A DNA stretch of 64,000 nucleotides. Source: Adineta ricciae (taxonomy: Eukaryota > Rotifera > Eurotatoria > Adinetida > Adinetidae). Both the position numbers and the translations under genes were made by a program. How positions within the stretch are numbered: position 1 is the first letter of the stretch; the number at the start of each line of letters is the position of its first letter. Below the pieces are notes generated by a model, which worked only from the letters and a program-made list of their open reading frames with translations, made no database searches and was not told where the DNA came from. Shown piece after piece: positions 27,122 through 39,951 of this stretch. The stretch lies in contig CAJNOJ010000015.1 of the NCBI GenBank assembly GCA_905250025.1, positions 248,001-312,000 on the forward strand, in the 5' to 3' direction.

Positions 27122-27489
27122 TCGATGAAGAGAAAAATGAGTGCGAACGAAATTAATCAGTGATGGTGAAGAAGGCATCCAGTATATCTTCATCAATAAG
27201 TCGTTTCGATTTGTCATATGTTTGATAAAATAAAACAAAATGGCGACTCAACTCTTAGAAGACAATATTTTCGTTGTTGTCTTCCTGCTCTGTCTCTCTC
27301 TCTCTCTTTCTGTCTTTTTCGTTTTTTTATCGCGTTTATGTCAATATAAGATACCTCTATGATACCGAATTGTCATCAGTAGAGTCGTTCGTTTTGTCGT
27401 TTGAAAAAGAAGAAAAAGAAACAAAGAAATAGACGTAGGATAGAAAAAAAGACTTCAAGTTTGAATATCAACTACGAGGCACATTTATC
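27122..27489. other. short intergenic spacer
   Basis: There is a TC dinucleotide run at about 27290-27312 and the AATAAA-type sequence GATAAAATAAAAC near 27225-27236, which could serve the phosphatase mRNA. No coding signal is visible. Confidence 0.4.
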
Positions 27490-28131
27490 ATGCATTTATT
27501 ACATCAACAACAAAACTCGTTCTTCTTCTTCTTCTTCTTTGGGTTGCTTTTCGTTTTTACTGTAATAACTGCAACAGCCCCAACAAAAGGAAATCTTCAA
27601 AATATTCGATGCAATCTTCTACATCAAAATTGTACATTTGCACCACATAATATATCATCTAATTTGTCAACTGCTTCAGCTACATATTTTCAAAATAATT
27701 CATCAAGGACAACGCCTCGCACACGCACATCTTCGCGACCATTTTTATCAACAACTCGTCAACGTTACACTACAAAGTCTGACTCACTGTCAGATTTTGA
27801 TGCATTTAGTGATAATTTAAAACGTGCTGCGTTAATCTTAGCTGGTATTGCACTCGGCCTTGGCTTTCTTCGCGTATGTTTGATGTTGTGCAAATCTCGT
27901 TCTCCAAATCATACGTTTTCGAGTCGACATTCAGCTACTGTTCGACCTGATATTGCCACAATTGAGCATCATCAATTTAAATCAGACTTACCACCAGAAT
28001 ATGCCGAAGCTATAGCAAATAGCGAACGTAGCAACGATGGTAAATTGCCATCATATGATGAATTGCCACATGAGCAAAGACAAGAACAATATGTATATAA
28101 TAATGATGAATTTGTTTCAGCCCATATGTAA
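27490..28131 (+). CDS. single-pass membrane protein with PPxY-type motifs, unknown family
   Basis: This intronless ORF encodes 213 aa. Residues about 9-30 (a Phe-rich core ending before ATAPTK) form a signal peptide. The lumenal/extracellular part is Ser/Thr/Asn-rich with several N-glycosylation sequons (NCT, NIS, NLS, NNSS). A membrane segment follows at about residues 112-133 (AALILAGIALGLGFLRVCLML). The cytoplasmic tail carries LPPEYAEA and LPSYDELP, PPxY and PPxY-like motifs typical of ligands for WW domains of Nedd4-family ubiquitin ligases. The overall design resembles small WW-binding adaptor/trafficking proteins such as the WBP1/VOPP1 or NDFIP groups, but I see no convincing homology. 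The function is unassigned; an adaptor for membrane-protein ubiquitination is inference. Confidence 0.7.
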   Translation: MHLLHQQQNSFFFFFFFGLLFVFTVITATAPTKGNLQNIRCNLLHQNCTFAPHNISSNLSTASATYFQNNSSRTTPRTRTSSRPFLSTTRQRYTTKSDSLSDFDAFSDNLKRAALILAGIALGLGFLRVCLMLCKSRSPNHTFSSRHSATVRPDIATIEHHQFKSDLPPEYAEAIANSERSNDGKLPSYDELPHEQRQEQYVYNNDEFVSAHM

Positions 28132-28934
28132 AGTTATTTTTCTACTACTATTTTGCTTCGCTCAAAATTTTTTTTGTTAAATGTGATTTTGCACAAACAT
28201 AAATAATGAGAATACTATCCATTATTGGAAATGAAAATGAATTAATACCATTATATATATTTTGCCTTTGTTTTACATCTCGCTCAGCTCTAGTCTAGAT
28301 CTAAAATGTACTATGAATTCAATGCGTCGAGGAAAGTTGTTATATCTATGACTCGTTTATTTATTGACAGTAATATCTTGAATGAGATGCATAGATTATA
28401 CATTGATATTTAGATGGATTCGTCAGCTGCTTCTTCGACTTTCAATCGAGTAGCAAGTGAATCGTGGTCCGCATGTGAATAGTAGACAGAATTTCTATGA
28501 GACAAATCGTATTGGTTCGCCGAGTGTGGCAGCCCTTGATAACGTATTATATGTTCGTAAACGATTATAGAAGAGACACCCAAACGCTCTCTAAGAATAT
28601 TCTTAATTTCTTTATAAAGTGTGAGTACTTTCTTTTAACCACATTCACATCTTCGCCATGCTTTTTTCTGATAAATGTATAATTTCAATACGAAGAGAAT
28701 ATCTATTTCTAAACATTCTAACTTGGACTCGATGAAATTGAGATTCGAACTCGCACCTTACGGATCTCTAAACAAAAGAATCGCAAATAATATCAGTGTA
28801 TGAATAATATTCTTTTGTGTAAAAGTAAAATACGTTGAGTGCGTTCTATTGCTCCCTTACGCTTTGGTCGATCTACATAAACTGTTCGACGGAATACAAA
28901 TACATTTTATAAAAAGACTTTATTGACTCGCAAT
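28132..28934. other. intergenic spacer
   Basis: There is no gene-like frame. The stretch near 28735-28800 has a tRNA T-arm-like motif on the minus strand (GTTCGAATC) without a foldable cloverleaf. AATAATGAG and TATATATATT runs follow the preceding gene. Confidence 0.4.
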
Positions 28935-30336
28935 ATGGCTCTTCTACCAATAATTTTACTTGTGATATTCATTACTCTGCTAACTTATGACATATCATCG
29001 CTCCAAAAACGTTATCAATACTTTAGCCAACGGAATATCCCTACACCATCGTTGCCACTTTTTTCGGTCATTTCAACACAATAAGTAATGTTTCATCATA
29101 TCAGCGTCAACTTAAAAATTGGACAGAATAATAGGGGAAAATTCCTCTGTTCATAGTTAGTGATCCAGATTTTGTGCAAGAAGCTTTTATTAAACAATTT
29201 GCCATTTTTCATGCACAAAAGAAAACTGTATTAGATAATATGAGTCATGATATTGTTTCTAGCTCAGGTACAAAATGGAAACGGCAAAGTTATGTTAGGA
29301 ACCCAACATTTTTTGCAGCAAAATAAAAAACAATGAGTCCTCTAATAAACGGATGTATTACTGATTTGTTGAGTAAATTAACTACTCATGTAAGAAATAA
29401 TGAAGAATTCAACATTTATTCGTATTACAAGCGAATGACAATGGATGTCATTTCTGAGTATATTTCGTCATCTTGAATCGTTTTTTTTTCTATTCGAAAA
29501 CCCATTTCTGTTTTGGCCTAAGTCGTTGTGCATTAGGTATTGATACTGATGTACAAAATAATCCTGAAAATATCTATTTTGAGAAAATTCGAGAATTATT
29601 TGATAGTCACAGTCTTGATAAAAATTAGTTATTCACATCTGCTCAACTTCTACCTGAAATTCTCAATGTCCTTGCTAATCTCTTTGACCTCAACAATAGT
29701 GCACGTCTATTTCTTAATACTCAAATCTTACTATTGATATCATCAAAATTACAAGCGAAAGAATTGCCAACGCCATGGCTCATCAATCGGTTACATACTA
29801 TTGTTGAACATCATCAACAAATAACTACTTCTCGATTTGACCTTCTCCAACTTATGTTTCAGGTAATGAGCAAAGAACCTGTCAATGTAAGCTAATCCTT
29901 GATCACAAATTGAAAAACTTCAAAGTCGACCATTAGATTATTTGACACAGCAAATGATAGTAAAGCAAACTATCGGTTAACTGAAAAGGATGTTACTGTT
30001 AGAATCTTTGCTCTTATGGCAGCAGAATATGAAACCACAGCAAATGCTTTAGCATGTGCTACGTACGTTCTTGCTACACATCCTGACATTCTTGAGAAAC
30101 TTCAAGCAGAAATTGATCACCTTCCATTGGATACCAGTGAGAGTGATGATAAAATGAAGAAATATCCAGATTATGTTGTTGTGGCACAAATGCATTATAT
30201 GGACATGTTAATTTCTGAAGTTTTAAGAATGTATCCTAATCTCGAAAGCAAACTGCAGATTAATGATCAATCAGTTATTGCACCACAAGAAGTTTCGATA
30301 AAAATTAATAAAGCGAAATACCTAATTTTTTTGTAA
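28935..30336 (+). pseudogene. degraded cytochrome P450 (CYP3/TBXAS-like clan)
   Basis: The ATG at 28935 begins a typical P450 membrane anchor (MALLPIILLVIFITLL) followed by a PTPSLPLF proline-rich hinge. The frame then breaks near 29060; the shifted frame continues FGHFNTISNVSSYQ and hits TAA TAG before KIPLFIVSDPDFVQEAF. GTKWKRQ (C-helix region) and IFALMAAEYETTANAL (I-helix, AGxET variant) are present, then a K-helix-like EVLRMYP. Further stops interrupt at 29323-29325 and around 29475 and 29627. The Cys heme-ligand region is absent; reading ends at 30336 in unrelated sequence. The gene is thus multiply frame-disrupted and 3'-truncated. An intact paralogue probably exists elsewhere in the genome. 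Confidence 0.82.
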
Positions 30337-31994
30337 ATTTGCTTAAAATAAAATAATATACGGTTGCGTATTCAATGAATCAGATTATAAACTATATCTA
30401 TAAGGCTTATAGATTTCAAAGTATAACTGCTTGTCATTTATTTACTTACCTGCCGTTGTTGTGAAGCTATTACTTTAATTGTAGATCTTGACCGAGCATA
30501 TTGAATATTTTATAAAAGAAATCTTTATTAGGGCGAGGGTATGTGTGGATATTGACAGATAAAAGATACTCACCCATACCCTCTGACTTCTGAGTTAATT
30601 TTGTCTTTTAATTCGATGACTGAAAGTTATTGGTTGATAGTTAATGTATGCGCATGCTCGGTTGGTATAGACAAAATAACATCCATAGCTAAATTTGTTT
30701 TACATCAACCTAATTAAAAGGGAAGTTTAATGTAAGGTTCTTTTTTGATTTTACCTTTCTATTCACAGTTTTTACATCGAAAAAGAACAGTCGATGGAAG
30801 CACATTGTCAGACAAACCATGGCTTTCGGACATTAAAACAAGGGTGTGTGTAATAAGTAACAAACCCCAAACTGACATTATTCAAGCAAATATACTAACC
30901 ACAAGTTTCATGCTTTGCATATTGCAATCGGACCCGTTCGGCATAGTGTTTACTACATCTTTGACGCATCTCTGGAGATATTTGAGTCTCATGACAAGAC
31001 TTGTTTCGCAATGTTTCCAGTTCGCTTTGAAGGAATGCCTTCTGATTTTGTCGAACTATAACATTCTCTATCAATTTCTTTCGTGTTAGTTATTGAATAA
31101 TTTTATTTCTTGAGCTGGGATTCACATTACTATGAACAACAAACGATTCGTTTGTTTTTTCTATATCCGAACACTGAGCCTTATAGCGCATACCAATTTC
31201 ACCAGCGAAAACATAGTGGCAGCAGCATCTGCGAAAAAAGAATTCGAACAAGAAGAGAAATATTCATTCATATCTCGATAATAAATAAAAGTGAAGTTGT
31301 AGCACCTCCTTTGGATCCTCCTTTTTGAAAGACATTTTTAGTTTCATTCTACAACAAATAGCATGGAATTATGACAGCAAAATATGTGTTGAGATGATAT
31401 ATCTATACATGCATAGCAAAATGTAAAAAAACACAAGGCACAGATCAATGGAAAAAGTGTTATTTTTTTCTCCACGGAATCTTGATTTTTAGGATATCAC
31501 CAACTCAAGCAAGAAGAAAATTCATCTATATTAATGTGTAGAAAGCTACTAAAGCAAGAGATCGCATGTTTTATTTGCGCACAGGTATATGGAACATACG
31601 ATAGATATTCCACGAAAAAATCCAGCACTTCCACTTTCGAAACACGGAATTTACCGTTTTCTTTGTTTGTACTTATATAACTATATATAACGGAATAATT
31701 TTATCTCACCATAGATGTCGTTAGTATACAATTACTGATTCCCAAATGTCACACGATATTTGGCTAGATTTTAGAAAGCTATACATTTCTACGCTGATAA
31801 CATCTACAAAAAAGTCACCGTCAAAAATGAATCGATCATTCAAGTTACAGCGCTAATACGATCGTTTTCATTCGCTTACATCATTGGATGACCCGACCAA
31901 TCCTATATCCGTAGGGTCATATTATTCCATCAGCGTCTTTCTACAGCAAAAAAACAGAAATTCATTGATCGATATGTAAAATCAATTACTTGAT
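30337..31994. other. intergenic region after the P450 remnant
   Basis: About 1.65 kb lacks a recognisable gene. Frames at 30745-31089 and 31110-31328 have no family motifs, and I could not align them to the missing P450 C-terminus. The sequence may be decayed coding or mobile DNA. The last part includes the PHIP/BRWD promoter and 5' leader. Confidence 0.4.
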
Positions 31995-34900
31995 ATGGCT
32001 TCATCTCCTGGTTTAAATTTTCTCATTGCCAAATATCTTCGCGAACTGCCAAATCCAACTCTTGCCAATGTGAGGAAATCTACTAGAAAAACAAGTCTTT
32101 TTCGTATTGAAATATTTTAGGAATTCATACAAACACTCGAGAAAAATAACGTAAGTTTAACCAAACTGACTCTAGAATAATCATGAAGTTAATGTCTATT
32201 AAGCTGTTGCCGTCGACACGCAACTGGAATGGTGTGCAACGTCAAATATCCTTTCAAGAACTAGTGAGTTGACGTATATGTACATGCGCTTTCACCAACT
32301 TGCAATCATGCTTTTAGGAACAACAATACAATCATGTTCCTGATAATCATCTACCGCAATTATTAGAAAATGTTATGTCTTATGTGGAACAAGGTATTGG
32401 AAAACGTTTTGGTTCACTATCAACGTTTCTTCTCCAATTGGATCCGACGTGTTTTCTTGAAAATAAACAGAAAACCTCATCAAGTATGCCTATTCAACAA
32501 GAACAACCAAAATCTAATAGAAAATCTGCGCATAAATTTTAGGTCGGCAATATAATATGTTTCGAACAGCATATCATCCATGTAAATATTTAACCAATCC
32601 AACCAATCGTAATATGCGTAAGAAGAAAGATTAGTTGTATCTGTTGAAATCTACATTTGGTTTCTTCTCATACGAATAGAATTGATTTTACGTGAACGAG
32701 AATATTTCGGACGAACGGTCTCAGTTCAAAAGTTGCCATCAAGTGATTTATATCAACGAATGAACATGAGATTAAAAGTCGTTGCACATAAAGCATCCGT
32801 CTACTGTATTGCTTTCGACCGTACTGGAACATATGCGTTATCAGTAAGATTGGTTCAATAGATTAACAGAATCATAGTTTGATATATTCAGGGTGCTGAT
32901 GATTTTCTTTTAAAAATGTGGCATGTTCACACAGGTCGTTTAATGGCAACATTTCGTGGTCATTCAAAAGAAATCTGTGATATTGATGTTAATTTCGAGA
33001 ACACACTTGTGGCCAGTGCAAGTTTAGATAAGAAAGTGCGCATTTGGAATTTAAATACAACTAAAATGGAATGTGTGTTACATGGACATCAGAGTGGGAT
33101 TAATGCTACAAAGGTAGATTCTGCTGGCTGCTTTCACTTGAATATTCACCGAAAAACAACGTATGTTTTAGTTTTCACCATTTTGTAAAACCGATGACCG
33201 ATGGTTAGCGTCGGTGGGAAGCGAGGGAAGTATTTGCTTCTGGAAATATCATGTTGGTGAAACAGAATTTGAGTAAGATATTTACAAACGCCTGTAGACG
33301 CTTATGCCAACTGAACTTATGTGAATATCTAGATCTCGTCCAATTAAATTTGTGGAGAAAAGTCGTGCCGGTGCACAAATGCTTTGTTTATCATTTAGTC
33401 CAGGTTTGTCACGTCTACCTGAATCAGAACATTTTCAGAAACGATCATTATGAATTTCAGGTGGTTATTTCGTCGCCGCTGGTAGCAGTGATTCTGTTAT
33501 TCGCGTTTATTCCTTTCATACCTACTCGCCATTGAAAATCTGCGAACTGGACCGACATACAGTAAGTGGAGATTTACCCGATTGATCTCGAGACTTCAGC
33601 TTTGTTTTTAGAACGTTGTAGAAACAATTTGTTATTCACACTTAAGCAATTCCTTCATTTCTGGCAGCAAAGATGGAACGGCGCGTATTTGGCGCTATGA
33701 ACAACAATCATGGCGAGCCATCGTGCTCAACTATAACAATGATGCAGATAAAACGTAAGTTGTTTTTATCGATAAGTATGTGAAATCAGTCGAACCATTT
33801 TCGAATTTAGTAATCATGATTCTGGCAATCATGTTAGTACTGTAAACAACAAATTAATACCTGTAACGATTGTTTCCTGGTCGTGTACTGATCAATGTGT
33901 TGCTACTGCGTATGAAAACGGGTTGATTAAAATTTGGGAACCTAATAATGGAACATTAGTCAACGAACTTAAGGTAAATATCGTTGACTGCAATATACTC
34001 AATTTAGTCAACATTTTATTGTAGAAACATGAAAAAACTGTTTTTGTCCTTGAATGTCATCCAACCAATGAACGTATTTTATGCTCTGCCGGACACGATG
34101 GGCTGTTAATAATTTGGGATATGGTTGATGGTCGAGCAATAAAATACTTTCTCAATGATGTACGTTATTTTATTGTTTTCTTTAACAGTTAAATATATAT
34201 ATATTATTCTTTCTCCACAGCAATACATTGATATACCCAATTCAATACCTTATTCAGAAGCAAAATGGTCTCCTAATTGTGATGTTATATGTACAACCGA
34301 TCTGTGCGGTCAAATATGTTTCTTCGGTTTGGGTACTGATACACGATATAATAAAACACAAATCGAGCAATACTTTCACAATGATCTACGTCCACTCCTT
34401 CGTGATAGTAATGATAATGTTCTTGATGAACAACAGCAAGTTCCACCGCATCTTTTGCCGCCACCATTTCTTATCGATGATCATGGTCACGCTTATTCAC
34501 CTGATATACAAAAATTTGTACCCGGAAGAGAAAATTATTCGCAAAATGATAACACAGCTACGGTTGTGAATCATGAGTATTTAGAAGGTAAAATAATATT
34601 GTTATCGTTGGATATTTCACATGTAATTGTTTAGATCTGATCATTGCCGAACCGCTTACGACGCCTGCCATGACTAGTGCATATATGACGCGTAAATTCG
34701 GTATGAAAGATGCCTGTAAATCAAATGAGATACTATTAAAACATGTTTAGAAACTATCGACCTATCCACGTTTCGTTTGAATATTGATAAAAAACAAACA
34801 TTTGTTTATCATCGAAATTTCATTCCACCTATGAGTAGAGCTGAATTAGAGTAAGGATAAACTTTAATGCTTCGAACTTTCATATCTGTTAACATTGATA

Positions 34901-37900
34901 TCTAGACGGAGTGGAGCTGTTCGTGAGACAAGATACGATGAAGAACGAGCTGCATATGAACGCGAATATTTGAAAAAAGCTGATCACGGAGATTCGGTAT
35001 GACTTGATTATTGTTGAACCAATATATCTCAATGAAATGAATGTTTTTGTTTAATAGTATGAATCATCACCAGTTAAAAAACGTACAACACGCAATGTGA
35101 TTAAAATGCGTCAAGAAGAACTTCTCAAACGCGTACCACACAATGTTGAAGTAGCCATCAATCGTCTAACGACTCGAGCATTATACGATTCTGATAAAGA
35201 AGACAAAACGGATCTCTCCGATGACCAATATTCACCAAATGCAACCGTACCTTTTGGTGATAGGTAAAGATAAATGAAATGTCTTTGAATACAAATACAT
35301 GCTCTTTTTTCAGTGGAATGAGTGGTGGCGATGATGATAGTGTTTCAACAGATGAAGAATTAGTCGTTAGCACATCACGAATAACAGGTATAATGACCCG
35401 CACAGGGCAACAGAGACGCGTACAACGACATCGAAACCTATCTCCGGATGAAGACGACGACGATGACGACGATGAAGATACACATGAACATGAAAATCGT
35501 CGAGTGCAAGAAGCGAAAACACAACATCGTCGAAGAAACAAGTGGAAACGCTTGAAAAAACGTCGTGAACAAGTGAAAACAAAGAAAGAAGAATTCGAAA
35601 ATAAAGACGATCTCGAATTGAATTATTCACCTGACTTTAAACCACCCGATTGGTTAACGCGCACAACAGCTCAATGTTCGCCATATATTCCACAAATCGG
35701 TGATACTGTTATGTATTTTGTACAAGGACATGAATTGTACATAAATGAAGTTAAAGATAAGAAAATGTACGAGATCGACGAAAAAACCTTACCGTGGAAT
35801 AAATCGGAATCTCTTGACGTAAATATTTCAAAACAGTAACTGTTAGCCGATAATATCTTTTTTGTTCTTCTTCTTAAAAGGCTGTCGAGTGTGCGACGGT
35901 TATCGGTGTATCCATTAGTTTTTCTGATAAACAACCACCACGTGTGATCAATGTTCGATTGCAATTATTAGATCCAAATACTCTCGAAGCCACATCGCAA
36001 AGACTAAGTGTGAAGTAAGTTGACAATCAACCCTTTCGCATCGTTCATCATGTGCCTCACTCCTGCCAATCCTTTGTAGATTTCATGATGTTGATGGCAT
36101 TGCAGATTTTATTATTTTAAAGCAACATTATGACCACGCATTACAACGAGATTGGGAAGCAGGTACGTTTTTCTCTGTACGACGTACACATCGCAAATTG
36201 TTTATTCACAGGTGATCGTTTTCGATGTTTCATTGATGATACTTGGTGGCCAGGAACGATTGTCAAACGCGAACCCTTTGATCAACTTCGTGAAAATAGT
36301 CCTTTTCAATGCTATATCATTCGATGGGATAATGGTGAAAACGAAGAGAGACTCAGTCCGTGGGATATTTTCGAATTTGACGATACTTGTATGCATAAAA
36401 CTAATGACAAAGTCCATCTCGTTCATTTCGGTCTGCTTTCTGTTTAGCTTCTGAATCGCCTATAACAAAAATGCCAGCCTATCAACCGACAGCTGACGAT
36501 TGGGCAGTTCATGATGTCGATGGTGAACGTGAACGTTTGTTGAGCGGAATCGATACATTGATGCAAATGGATGTATCTGAACAATTCCGAGCACCAGGTA
36601 AATGTTTTACCGGAGAAAAAAGACAGGCATTTATAATGCAAGAAATCATTTGTAGTTCAACTCGCATGGTATCCTGTGGTCATTGCGTATCCCATCGATC
36701 TTGGCACAATACGAGAACGCATTTCGAATGGTTATTATCGTCGGTCGAATGCTTTAAAATGGGACGTGAAAAAGATGGAAGAAAACGCGAAGAATTTCAA
36801 TGAAAAAGGAAGTCAGATTATTGAAAAAGTTAAAATTATCACAAAGATATTGCTGAAATATATCGAGTAACGATTCCATGTGTCCTTCTATTCATTGAAA
36901 ATACATCTATCTATTTTAGTGATTACAATTGTACCGATATCAATGTTATCTATCACAGATCATTACATGCAGAACAAACTCCATTACCTCTATCCACATC
37001 ATGCGTATGTACCTTGTTTGGTGTTGTAGAAATTAACACTGAGCGAAACGTTTGTAAATTTAGAATGAAGACTGGTTAGATGATTGTCAAATGATTCTCA
37101 ACGATATTCTGTCACAGTCTGGAAGTGATCTGTTACGTTATCCCATCGATGAAAATGAATATCCAGTACGCATACATCCGTTTACAGTTCGTGTTTCGTT
37201 GAGTTGTTTTTTTAATCGTCTAGGATTATGAACGAATCATAAAAACGCCGATTTGTTTTGACGATGTACAGGCTAAACTAAGTCAAACACCATGTGGGTA
37301 TCGACATTCAAGAGAGTTTATTGCCGATTGCCATTTAATATTTCAAAATGCATTAACATATGCAGATCCGGAGGTAAGTTGAAGTGAATCAAACTGTCAG
37401 ATTACGATCAAATTTGAAATTCGTTTTATCTCTAGATGATCAATGTCGTTCGACATCTGGGACCATGGTTCGATCGTCGTGTAGCTATATTTGATCGTCG
37501 ACAACGTCGATCAAACAGTCAATATACTTCCGAAATGACTACTCGACAAAGGCAACTTGCCTCTATCTAATGAAATCGTTGCTAATGTTGGAATTTTGTA
37601 GGGAATTACAAAATTCATCGACGGATGAGAACAATCTTGATAATACTGGCGAAGCATTGACAGCTATCACCACAGCTGAAAGTTCCAGTAGTCGACAGAA
37701 TCGACGAACACAATGTGATTTCTTTTCATATCTTTAATTTGATCAATGCAAATTTCTTCATTTCTTTAGTCCCACCAGCGGGCCTCACAACAGATCGTCG
37801 GCATTCTCATTTCAATCGGCTATCGTCTGCAAATAACCATTCAACAACAACAACAACAACACAAGAACAAAACTCCGACGATGACGATGACAACGAATCT

Positions 37901-38917
37901 GTATCCACGCAGAGTACTCAACCAGTGTCCTTAACTTCATTTGTTCACACGACAACGAGCCATGATATAAATCTATCCTTACGACAAACACGGCAACGCA
38001 TGAATACTAATGAAAATAATACGAATAATTCATGGCAATCACGTACACGATACAGTACGAGATCGATCGCTTCGAATCGCAATCTCAACGAAGATTCTGA
38101 TGATCGTCATCAGCAGCCGACAACTTCATCACGAATGTTATCCGCGTCGGACGATGACGACGATGATAACGATATTTCATCGAATAGTAAAAGAAACCGC
38201 ATCGAACGTGGCGATAGAAGAATATCGTCCGTCAATCGGCCAAACTATAAAATTGATAGTGACGAACATGAAGACGACGACGACAATCAGCAGAAAGCGA
38301 ATACAACGAATGATAAGATAGAAGACATGGAACAAGCAGAAAAAGATCATGATAAGAGCAAAGGTATGTCGATGGATATTCTGCTCAATAATAACTGTAT
38401 ATATTCTGCAGATAAAAACGATGATGAAGATTATGAGCCACCAACAGCGCTGGTAGATGAAGAAGAAGAGGAAGACGAGGAAGAAGATGATGATCAAAAT
38501 GGTGTGGGATCCCCTCAACAGAAAGATGACGATTCCGATTCGGACTTTCAATTGGATGAACCAAGTCAGCACCGTCGTGCAAATACAAATGGTAATCGTG
38601 TGAGGAAACTGCGAAGTACAACCAATCGTCCATCGCCTCCATTACCCAATCAAAACAATAAACGTAAGCGTTCGGTAGTTCGTACACGCTCATCGACAGA
38701 CACGGATTCGACCGATTCCAATGTCAATCAAGGTTATAAAACGCGAACTCGTTCACGGCGGCGCGCAACAACGAGCAAGAAATCTACGCACGCAGAAGAT
38801 TTTTCTGACGAAGATGAAGATGAAGAAGATGAAAATCGCCGACGGCCACGAACAACTCAACCGACTCGTGTATCTAAACGTGGTCGAGTTCTAAAACAGC
38901 GTTTACTAAGCGAATAA
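31995..38917 (+). CDS. PHIP/BRWD protein: WD40 propeller, tandem bromodomains, acidic tail
   Basis: The gene has 30 exons: 31995-32069, 32121-32150, 32204-32263, 32318-32483, 32543-32617, 32680-32843, 32892-33113, 33172-33272, 33333-33403, 33461-33561, 33612-33754, 33811-33973, 34025-34159, 34221-34587, 34635-34700, 34751-34850, 34906-34996, 35058-35263, 35314-35818, 35881-36014, 36080-36162, 36212-36388, 36448-36597, 36656-36866, 36920-37004, 37064-37165, 37224-37373, 37436-37551, 37602-37714 and 37770-38917; all phases agree, 1769 aa. An N-terminal LisH-like helix precedes WD40 repeats (about 170-600: VRIWNL, ARIWRYE, LLIIWDM). A Tudor/chromo-like cryptic module (GDRFRCFIDDTWWPGTIV) precedes bromodomain 1 (YPIDLGTIRERI) and bromodomain 2 (DDVQAKLSQTPCGYR...NALTYADP). 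The tail is Asp/Glu/Arg-rich. Family members are nuclear chromatin readers and CUL4-DDB1 substrate receptors. Confidence 0.95.
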
Positions 38918-39190
38918 TTAATGAAAAGACTCCTCATTCAAAATTATTTGTTCAGATCTAGTCTTCTGCAGCTTTTCTATTGTGATGATCGTTGTTTCAA
39001 AGTGAAACACGTAATAGAAGAAACAAAATAGACAACAGTGACTAATATTCAATGTGTACTATCATTTTGATAGATTTGCTTCTTTTGTTTGTTGTACAAA
39101 TACACTATATAATGTTCTTATTTTGTTGTTGTTGTTTGTATGATTGACAATCTGTTCAGTTTTCTCTCTTTTTGTTCTTTCATTTGGGGA

Positions 39191-39196
39191 AATAAA
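39191..39196 (+). terminator. poly(A) signal AATAAA of PHIP/BRWD
   Basis: AATAAA lies 274 bp after the PHIP/BRWD stop. It faces the minus-strand signal at 39231-39236 of the convergent gene, so the two transcripts end close together. Confidence 0.6.
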
Positions 39197-39230
39197 AAAT
39201 TTATACATTGTGTGCTTATTTAACTCAAAT

Positions 39231-39236
39231 TTTATT
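39231..39236 (-). terminator. poly(A) signal AATAAA of the proline-rich gene
   Basis: TTTATT on the plus strand reads AATAAA on the minus strand, 42 bp beyond the stop codon of the 39278-39951 gene. Confidence 0.6.
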
Positions 39237-39277
39237 CATTTAAAAAGTAAAAGACGAAAGAAAAAGAAATATTGTAA

Positions 39278-39951
39278 TCAATCATCATCTAATGTAAATG
39301 TAAACATTTGAACACCATCATATGAAGTAAAATTGGTTTTTCTCTTCTCATTCGATGTTGCCATCCCTTCATTAGTCATTGGCACTAGATAGTCGCCATC
39401 GTCACTTGATTTCGACGAGCCTAATTCAGAAATAGGAAGAAATAACTCGAATAGAATGAAATTTCACAAAACATACGATTGGATTGTGCGGGTGGCACAA
39501 TAGCAAGTGATTGACGCGATTTTTTCTTAGAAATAGTTCCTGTGCTTACAGGAGCTATTTTACTAATTCCATCACCAGTGGTGAAATCAATTTTTTGACC
39601 AGTTCCTTTGGAAACAAAAGCATACTTTTCACATTTTGGCGACTCAGGTTTTTGTATAAAGGTTTCTGAAGAAGGTTGCGGTGGAGATACTTCTTTGGCA
39701 GTATAGACAGGCATTGGTTTTTGGGGAGAATCAGGCTTCTGAACGAATATATTTGTTGAACGCTGTGCTTTGAGAATTTCTTTGGCAACTAATGCCATTT
39801 GTTGTTTTGGGGATGGATTGGATTGAGCAATATTATTTATTGGGGTTGACGTACAAACCGGAACTGTATTTGATGGACGAATTGGCGATGGACTTTGTCG
39901 GGAACAATTGACATAGATTCGAGTAATATGAGCGCCAGTAGGGTCACACAT
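39278..39951 (-). CDS. proline/serine-rich hypothetical protein
   Basis: Two exons, 39477-39951 and 39278-39420, splice in phase to 205 aa. The start ATG gives MCDPTGAHITRIYVNC. The middle contains loosely repeated units of the form F-[VI]-QKP-[DE]-SP (VQKPDSPQKP and IQKPESPKCEK), each followed by a Tyr-Ala/Thr-containing stretch, and the C-terminus is acidic and aromatic (SYDGVQMFTFTLDDD). It has no signal peptide or membrane segment. A (TA)n run at about 40020-40032, 70-80 bp upstream, fits a TATA element. The SP and KP motifs suggest a disordered substrate of proline-directed kinases or a scaffold, but this is inference. I recognise no family. Confidence 0.65.

Noticed and set aside
28735-28800. 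tRNA-like T-loop motif GTTCGAATC on the minus strand
   Set aside because: T-stem pairs at only about three positions and no D-arm, anticodon arm or acceptor pairing can be built; similar isolated motifs near 16720 and 61410 also fail.
30745-31328. Two frames that might be a P450 C-terminus or transposon remnant
   Set aside because: I found no heme-binding motif, reverse-transcriptase, transposase or terminal-repeat signature in them.
35367-35630. Minus-strand frames opposite the PHIP/BRWD acidic exons (also 38177-38693)
   Set aside because: They mirror Asp/Glu-rich codons as Ser/Val/Phe runs; the plus strand is clearly coding and spliced in phase.
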